DNA of 64,000 bases. Source: Tunturiibacter gelidiferens (GTDB lineage Bacteria; Acidobacteriota; Terriglobia; Terriglobales; Acidobacteriaceae). A model generated the notes under the pieces. That model was not told the DNA's origin, did no database searches, and saw nothing but the letters and a program-made list of their open reading frames with translations. How positions within the stretch are numbered: position 1 is the stretch's first letter; each line of letters begins with the position of its first letter. The position numbers were made by a program, and so were the translations under genes. Shown in pieces: positions 60,455 to 64,000 of this stretch. Where the stretch lies: positions 310,001-374,000 of the forward strand of contig NZ_JACCCV010000001.1 in assembly GCF_013410115.1 (NCBI RefSeq), in the 5' to 3' direction.

Positions 60455-60685
60455 TTGAAAGGGAACGAAGTGAACTACTTGCGCATGGATTTGAAGGTAT
60501 GTGAAGGGTGCGGGGCGCTCTGGCTCCGTGCGGGCTCTGACGGTGTGTACTGCCGGGGATGTGCTGGGCGACTGGCAGAGTTTCCGGCTCCGCGAGGCAA
60601 ACATGCTGGAGGCCGGAAGCGGCGGCGTGTGCGCGTTGCGGGATGCACTGCGGCGGCGGTGGGTGTTACTGGAGGTGCTCGATGA
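60455..60685 (+). CDS. Small zinc-ribbon protein coupled to sigma-like gene
   Basis: 76 residues. A zinc ribbon CEGCGALWLRAGSDGVYCRGC leads into an Arg-rich tail (GKHAGGRKRRRVRVAG). Its TGA overlaps the ATG of the sigma-region-4-like gene (ATGA), implying coupled expression. TTG 60455 follows GGGGGAG; ATG 60485 would keep the zinc ribbon and is a fair alternative. Confidence 0.6.
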   Translation: MKGNEVNYLRMDLKVCEGCGALWLRAGSDGVYCRGCAGRLAEFPAPRGKHAGGRKRRRVRVAGCTAAAVGVTGGAR

Positions 60686-61176
60686 GTGCAGCTCTTGTGA
60701 TTCTGCCGGCGGTGTGGGCTACGGCTTCGCCTTCTCGTAAGAAGACGCTGCCAGAGGTGGTGCAACAGACGAAGACGGCTCCGGAGCTGGCGTTCTACCG
60801 GAAGTATACGGAGGGAATGCTGCGACGGTATGTGAGGCTGTCGATGGAGGCGGGAAGAGCGCCATCGTTGCTGGGTCGCGAGATGTTTCGCGGGAAGGTG
60901 ACGAGCTACCGAGTGCACAGCTTTGAAGATGTGGTGATCTTCGTGCATGACGTAGAGACGTGTCTCAAGAAGCTGAACGAGGGGCAACAACACTTGATCC
61001 GACGGATTGCGCTGCAGGAGTTTACGCAGGCAGAGACGGCTGGTCTGCTGGGGTTGAGCCTGAGGTCGGTGCATCGGCAGTATGCGGATGCGCTGGATGA
61101 GCTGACGGAGATCTTCCTGGAACGGAAACTTCTGGAGCCTGCGAAAGCTTGTCAAGAGGCTGGAACTGTCCTGTAA
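60682..61176 (+). CDS. Sigma-region-4-like regulator
   Basis: 164 residues. The C-terminal helix-turn-helix (LNEGQQHLIRRIALQEFTQAETAGLLGLSLRSVHRQYADALDELTEIFL) resembles sigma-70 region 4 or phage late-gene activators such as ArpU. The middle (KTLPEVVQQTKTAPELAFYRKYTEGMLRRYVRLS) is helical. GGAGGT at 60671-60676 precedes ATG 60682. It may switch on the downstream phage-like genes. Confidence 0.65.
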   Translation: MSAALVILPAVWATASPSRKKTLPEVVQQTKTAPELAFYRKYTEGMLRRYVRLSMEAGRAPSLLGREMFRGKVTSYRVHSFEDVVIFVHDVETCLKKLNEGQQHLIRRIALQEFTQAETAGLLGLSLRSVHRQYADALDELTEIFLERKLLEPAKACQEAGTVL

Positions 61177-61193
61177 CACCTAAACTATTGTTT

Positions 61194-61315
61194 CAATTGC
61201 TGTTATTTCTGTCTTGAAGTTGGCGTATGAGTTATGCGTCGCATGCTACTCTGGTAAGGTAATAAAAATTGAGACGGGAGAGCGCCCGGTGGCTGCTCTC
61301 CCGTTTGCTTTTGGG
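61194..61315 (+). repeat. Promoter-hairpin cassette, copy 1
   Basis: Begins in a TTGTTTC-containing stretch, carries TTGGCGTAT, an extended -10-like TGCTACTCT, CTGGTAAGGTA, then a hairpin ACGGGAGAGC (61274-61283)/GCTCTCCCGT (61295-61304) followed by TTGCTTTT. Copy 2 repeats the same order. Confidence 0.7.
61274..61310 (+). terminator. Terminator-like hairpin in cassette copy 1
   Basis: Ten-base-pair stem, 11-nt loop, T-rich tail. It lies 98 bp after the sigma-like gene stop and may both end that transcript and attenuate a new one from the adjacent promoter-like element. Confidence 0.6.
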
Positions 61316-61399
61316 ACAAGCTGGAGTTGTTTCGTGCCGATTTGGGAGTTGAGGAAAAAGTTGTCAATAGGCAGAAAGCGACTGTGAGGGTGTAAGTCG

Positions 61400-61530
61400 T
61401 TGTTTCGGTGGCGATTATTTGTGCTGGAAAGTTGGCGTATTAGTTATGGTCCAACTGCTATTCTGGAAAGGTAGTAAAGAATTGAAACGGGAGAGCGCCT
61501 GATGGCTGCTCTCCCGTTTGCTTTTGGGAG
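61400..61530 (+). repeat. Promoter-hairpin cassette, copy 2
   Basis: TTGTTTC, TTGGCGTAT, TGCTATTCT, CTGGAAAGGTA and an ACGGGAGAGC (61487-61496)/GCTCTCCCGT (61508-61517) hairpin with TTTGCTTTT, immediately before the GGGAGGAG ribosome site of the next gene. Confidence 0.7.
61487..61523 (+). terminator. Terminator-like hairpin in cassette copy 2
   Basis: Same ten-pair stem as copy 1, ending six bases before the GGGAGGAG Shine-Dalgarno of the next gene. Placed here it could act as an attenuator. Confidence 0.55.
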
Positions 61531-61538
61531 GAGACCAG

Positions 61539-61883
61539 GTGGAACGGAAGCGGGTGGCTGGAAGGTTTGTGCGAGAGGGGCTGGACGGGGACGGTGGCGT
61601 TCAGGGTGCGGGCAATAAGGATGCGGAAGCTGGCAGTAATGCTGCGAAGGGTCCGCGCCCAAGGTTCTGCAGAACGTTCACACGGGCTCGGGTGGCGGAA
61701 GCGTTGCCGGAGATTGTGGAACGGTTTGTAGAGGAGGCCAAGAAAGGGAGCATCGCGCATGCGAAGATGCTGGCCAATCTTGGAGGCCTCGACAAAGGCG
61801 AGATGCCAGAGGCGACGAAGCGGCGGGGAAAGAGCGTTGTGGGGCAGCTGCTGGAGAAGATGGCTCGCGAGCCGGAGGAGTAG
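61539..61883 (+). CDS. Small phage-like DNA-packaging-region protein
   Basis: 114 residues starting GTG 61539 behind GGGAGGAG (61526-61533). The N-terminal part is basic and Gly-rich; the C-terminal part is helical (ARVAEALPEIVERFVEEAKKGSIAHAKMLANLGGLDKGEMPEATKRRGKSVVGQLLEKMAREPEE). Position and size are those of a small terminase subunit, but no HTH is evident, so the function is open. No large terminase follows. Confidence 0.5.
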   Translation: MERKRVAGRFVREGLDGDGGVQGAGNKDAEAGSNAAKGPRPRFCRTFTRARVAEALPEIVERFVEEAKKGSIAHAKMLANLGGLDKGEMPEATKRRGKSVVGQLLEKMAREPEE

Positions 61884-61925
61884 GCGAGGCGAGTACCTGG
61901 GTGGTCAGGGGTTGTTCTGCGGTGG

Positions 61926-61972
61926 ATTTGTAACTGATCTGGATAGGGCTGCAAATAATTTGTAACTGATCT
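61926..61972. repeat. Direct repeat ATTTGTAACTGATCT
   Basis: Two copies, at 61926-61940 and 61958-61972, each followed by GGAT or TGAT, 32 bp apart. They lie between two phage-like genes (61884-62112), which hold no other gene. Candidate regulator sites. Confidence 0.5.
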
Positions 61973-62112
61973 TGATCGGATGAATCGATCGCGGGAAGGC
62001 GTGGTGGGGCGCGCCGTGGATGCGTCGGCTGAGAAAAAAGGCGGCCGCGTGTCTGCGGGCGGTGGTAGCGGTGTGATCGTTGGGCGGGCTTGAAAAAAAT
62101 ACAGGAGGTGCA

Positions 62113-62748
62113 ATGGGACACTCGGAAGGGCTTCATCGGCGAAGTGCTGGGCTTGCTGGATGGTCGGAGCTTGCAGGCAGGCGGGATGGTTTGCGGGGCG
62201 CGGCGGGTCTCGAGATGCGGGCGATGGCGGTGGAGTTTCCGGTAGTGCATGGACATCCGAATCGGCTGCCGTTTGAAGGAGTATTGACGTTAGTGGATGT
62301 GGCGAGCGATAAGGCTCCGAGCGGTGCGAAGGGGCATCGAGTGGTGTTGACGCGTGCGGCGGCGGAGGCGGCGCTGCCAAGTCTGCTGGGGATGGCTGTC
62401 GACTACAAGGCGGGATGGGATGGACATGATGCGCGGCAGAAGTGCGGCATCATCACGTCCGCTGAGGTGGATGGACAGAGGCTGACGGTTGCGGGTTACT
62501 TGTTTGCGCGGGACTTTCCGGAGATGGAGGCGAAGATCCAGGGGAACGGGGCTGCATCGAACCTGATGGGGATGAGCTACGAATTGGCTGATGCGCATGT
62601 GGCGGATATGCGGGCGCAGGTGTGGACGCTGACTCGTGCGACGTTTACGGGGGCTGCGATTCTGCTGCGGGAGAAGGCAGCTTACCGGAGTACGAGCTTT
62701 CGTGTGAAGCGACCGACTGCGGGACGACGGGTCGCGGTGGCTCGGTAA
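62113..62748 (+). CDS. Phage head-maturation-protease-like protein
   Basis: 211 residues. A segment LLGMAVDYKAGWDGHDARQKCGIITSAEVDGQRLTVAGYLFARDFPEMEAKIQ ... LMGMSYELADAHV resembles the core of prohead proteases and related capsid-maturation proteins. The C-terminus is basic. AGGAGGT precedes ATG 62113. It lies two genes upstream of the scaffold-like gene and three upstream of the capsid-like gene, the usual order. The assignment rests on pattern and context. Confidence 0.55.
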   Translation: MGHSEGLHRRSAGLAGWSELAGRRDGLRGAAGLEMRAMAVEFPVVHGHPNRLPFEGVLTLVDVASDKAPSGAKGHRVVLTRAAAEAALPSLLGMAVDYKAGWDGHDARQKCGIITSAEVDGQRLTVAGYLFARDFPEMEAKIQGNGAASNLMGMSYELADAHVADMRAQVWTLTRATFTGAAILLREKAAYRSTSFRVKRPTAGRRVAVAR

Positions 62749-62773
62749 AACCGTAAAAACAACTACGTGGTAC

Positions 62774-62820
62774 GCGCACGGCGCGATCTGCCATCGAGGC
62801 TGACGCGCCTTCGGCGCCTA
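62774..62820 (+). repeat. Intergenic phage-module repeat, copy 1
   Basis: A 23-bp sequence (62774-62796, starting GCGCACGGCGCGATCTGC) recurs exactly at 63750-63772. Each copy is followed by a GACGCGCxTTCGGCGCC-like hairpin and precedes a gene start. Confidence 0.7.
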
Positions 62821-62837
62821 AACGAAATGAGGGAACG

Positions 62838-63221
62838 ATGAGTTTTGTGAGTGTGATGGAGACGATCGGGAAGGGCTTTGCAAAGGGGCTGAAGTGGGCG
62901 GTAGAGTATGCGGTTCCGGTGGAGAAGCTGGTTGGGCTTCTGTTTCCGGTTGCGGCTCCGATCGCGAATGAAGTGGCTGATGCTACTTCGCTGATTCAGA
63001 CGGCCGTGCTTCTGGTGGAGCAGAAGTATGCGGCATCAGGCGCGCAGAGCGGCACGGGTGCACAGAAGCTTTCGGAGGTTCTGCTGGTGACGGAGCAGTC
63101 GGTGACTGCGTTGCTGGCGAAGGCGGGCATCACTGCCGACAGCACCTATATCGCGAATGTAGTCTCTGCTGTGGTTGCGATTCTGAATGTGCAGAATGGT
63201 CAGGGCTCGGTAGCAGCCTAA
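62838..63221 (+). CDS. Hypothetical phage-module protein
   Basis: 127 residues, hydrophobic-helical: YAVPVEKLVGLLFPVAAPIANEVADATSLIQTAVLLVEQKYA ... KLSEVLLVTEQSVTALLAKAGITADSTYIANVVSAVVAILNVQNG. It may be membrane-associated or a holin-like or tail-associated protein. No firm family. ATG 62838 follows GAGGG. Confidence 0.5.
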   Translation: MSFVSVMETIGKGFAKGLKWAVEYAVPVEKLVGLLFPVAAPIANEVADATSLIQTAVLLVEQKYAASGAQSGTGAQKLSEVLLVTEQSVTALLAKAGITADSTYIANVVSAVVAILNVQNGQGSVAA

Positions 63222-63270
63222 CGAGATTTCAGTGGGTGGACTGATTAACTGAAGAGAAAGGCGAAAGAGC

Positions 63271-63702
63271 ATGGAGATGGAACTCGAGATGAAGGACGAG
63301 CTGGGAAGCACAGTGGAACGTCTGGCTGCGGCGGCTGGTTTGCTGGAGCAGGCGGTCGAAAGGCTGGCACAGCGGCAGAACGACTTTGCCGTGGATGCCG
63401 AGGCTTCGATTGGCCGGATCGTCGCAACTGTTGAGAGACAACGTGAGGCCGAGCTGGAAGAGAAGCTGGCTGCTGCGGAGGCTCAGATTGCCGAGCTGAA
63501 GGCCGCCGCTGCTTCTGTGCCTGCCGAGGTTACACATGGACGGAAGACGCTTCCTGTGTCCATGGCGAACCTGCTGGCGAAGCAGGGGGTGACGGTGGAG
63601 ACGATGGAGGCCGGGGCTGTCGATGCAGCGCTGGTTAGTTTGAGCGTGGAACAGAGGATTGCGGTGAAGGCTCAGTTGATGAGGTCTGGTTTGCTCGGCT
63701 AA
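63271..63702 (+). CDS. Coiled-coil scaffold-like protein
   Basis: 143 residues: long N-terminal coiled coil (EMKDELGSTVERLAAAAGLLEQAVERLAQRQNDF ... VERQREAELEEKLAAAEAQIAELKAAAA), then a small C-terminal domain (TLPVSMANLLAKQGVTVETMEAGAVDAALVSLSVEQRIAVKAQLMRSG). Size, position before the capsid gene and helical content fit a scaffolding protein. The C-terminal domain may bind the capsid. Confidence 0.5.
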   Translation: MEMELEMKDELGSTVERLAAAAGLLEQAVERLAQRQNDFAVDAEASIGRIVATVERQREAELEEKLAAAEAQIAELKAAAASVPAEVTHGRKTLPVSMANLLAKQGVTVETMEAGAVDAALVSLSVEQRIAVKAQLMRSGLLG

Positions 63703-63749
63703 CTGCTGGACGGTTGGTAGAAAGACGATCAACTGCAAATGTGTGCTGC

Positions 63750-63790
63750 GCGCACGGCGCGATCTGCCATCGGCCGACGCGCTTCGCGCC
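63750..63790 (+). repeat. Intergenic phage-module repeat, copy 2
   Basis: Exact 23-bp copy (63750-63772) of the sequence at 62774-62796, followed by a similar GACGCGCTTCGCGCC hairpin, before the capsid-like gene. Confidence 0.7.
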
Positions 63791-63853
63791 GGTTTATGGG
63801 GTTTATAGATGGCGCGGCTTTGGCTACGCCTTTTTGTTTTGAAAGGGAGAAAG

Positions 63854-64000
63854 ATGAACGCGAAGTTTACCGATATTAATGGCGCTGCAGATTTCATTGG
63901 ACCTGGCGCGATTGAAGTTCCGTTGTATCAGACAGAGATTCTGGACCTGGTTCAGCGCCGTGGGATCTTTGGACGCCGGATCAAGCAGGTTCCTGCAACC
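63854..64000 (+). CDS. Probable phage major capsid protein (3' end cut by window)
   Basis: The first 49 residues are visible: MNAKFTDINGAADFIGPGAI, then EVPLYQTEILDLVQRRGIFGRRIKQVPAT. An N-terminus of this type (short polar arm then a Q-T-E-I-L-D-L-V-Q-R helix) fits the start of HK97-fold capsid proteins; context supports it. GAAAGGGAGA precedes ATG 63854. The gene runs beyond the window. Confidence 0.5.
   Translation, partial: MNAKFTDINGAADFIGPGAIEVPLYQTEILDLVQRRGIFGRRIKQVPAT

Overview
The window is chromosomal DNA from a high-GC Gram-negative bacterium, most likely an acidobacterium of the Terriglobia/Acidobacteriaceae (Granulicella, Edaphobacter or Terriglobus type). This is inferred from the gene mix: an HpnI-type hopanoid glycosyltransferase, a carboxypeptidase-regulatory-domain outer-membrane protein, MacB-like permeases without their ATPase, a PEP-CTERM protein, and housekeeping genes interleaved with many small hypotheticals. 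No rRNA, tRNA or CRISPR array was seen.

Layout. 1-14.7 kb: cut lipoprotein, DoxX protein, Gfo/Idh/MocA dehydrogenase, alpha/beta hydrolase, alr, SGNH lipoprotein, FAD oxidoreductase, a divergent TetR/SDR pair with twin palindromic operators, hpnI, and two FtsX/MacB permeases. 14.8-15.3 kb: RNase P RNA, followed by a GC-rich minisatellite. 15.9-28 kb: ruvA, RNase T2, coaBC, a beta-barrel protein, nadD, a methyltransferase with a kinase-like N-terminus, rsfS (with a histone-H1-like tail), rlmH, small membrane/secreted proteins, accD, an LCM-type methyltransferase, tag and a DUF302 protein. 28-33 kb: an M28 peptidase split by one in-frame amber codon, hypotheticals, and a C-terminally truncated thioredoxin-2.

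33.3-40.9 kb is the most notable region. An XRE-cupin regulator is followed by a tight operon that matches the Staphylococcus staphyloxanthin pathway gene by gene: crtN, aldehyde dehydrogenase, crtP, crtQ, crtO, plus a sixth unknown ORF. All five junctions are 4-nt ATGA overlaps. The aldehyde dehydrogenase carries an extra membrane segment and a C-terminal DUF2141 domain. No crtM is present, so the C30 backbone must come from elsewhere; the hopanoid squalene route is a plausible source.

41-60 kb: a frameshifted IS481-type transposase, a P-loop protein, small membrane proteins, glyA, a 43-aa membrane peptide with a strong terminator, a tautomerase, an alpha/beta hydrolase, a TPR protein with near-identical 102-bp repeats, an ArsR/SRPBCC/DoxX operon whose promoter spacer lies inside a perfect palindrome and which looks leaderless, an XRE/membrane-protein pair with its own operator, a PEP-CTERM protein, an ICMT-like methyltransferase and a frameshifted DUF202 gene.

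59.3-64 kb is a prophage-like or domesticated-phage module: an S24-like repressor with an operator in its own promoter spacer, a zinc-ribbon protein coupled to a sigma-region-4-like protein, a duplicated promoter-hairpin cassette, a small DNA-packaging-like protein, a protease-like protein, a coiled-coil scaffold-like protein, and the start of a probable major capsid protein at the right edge. No large terminase or portal gene lies between them.
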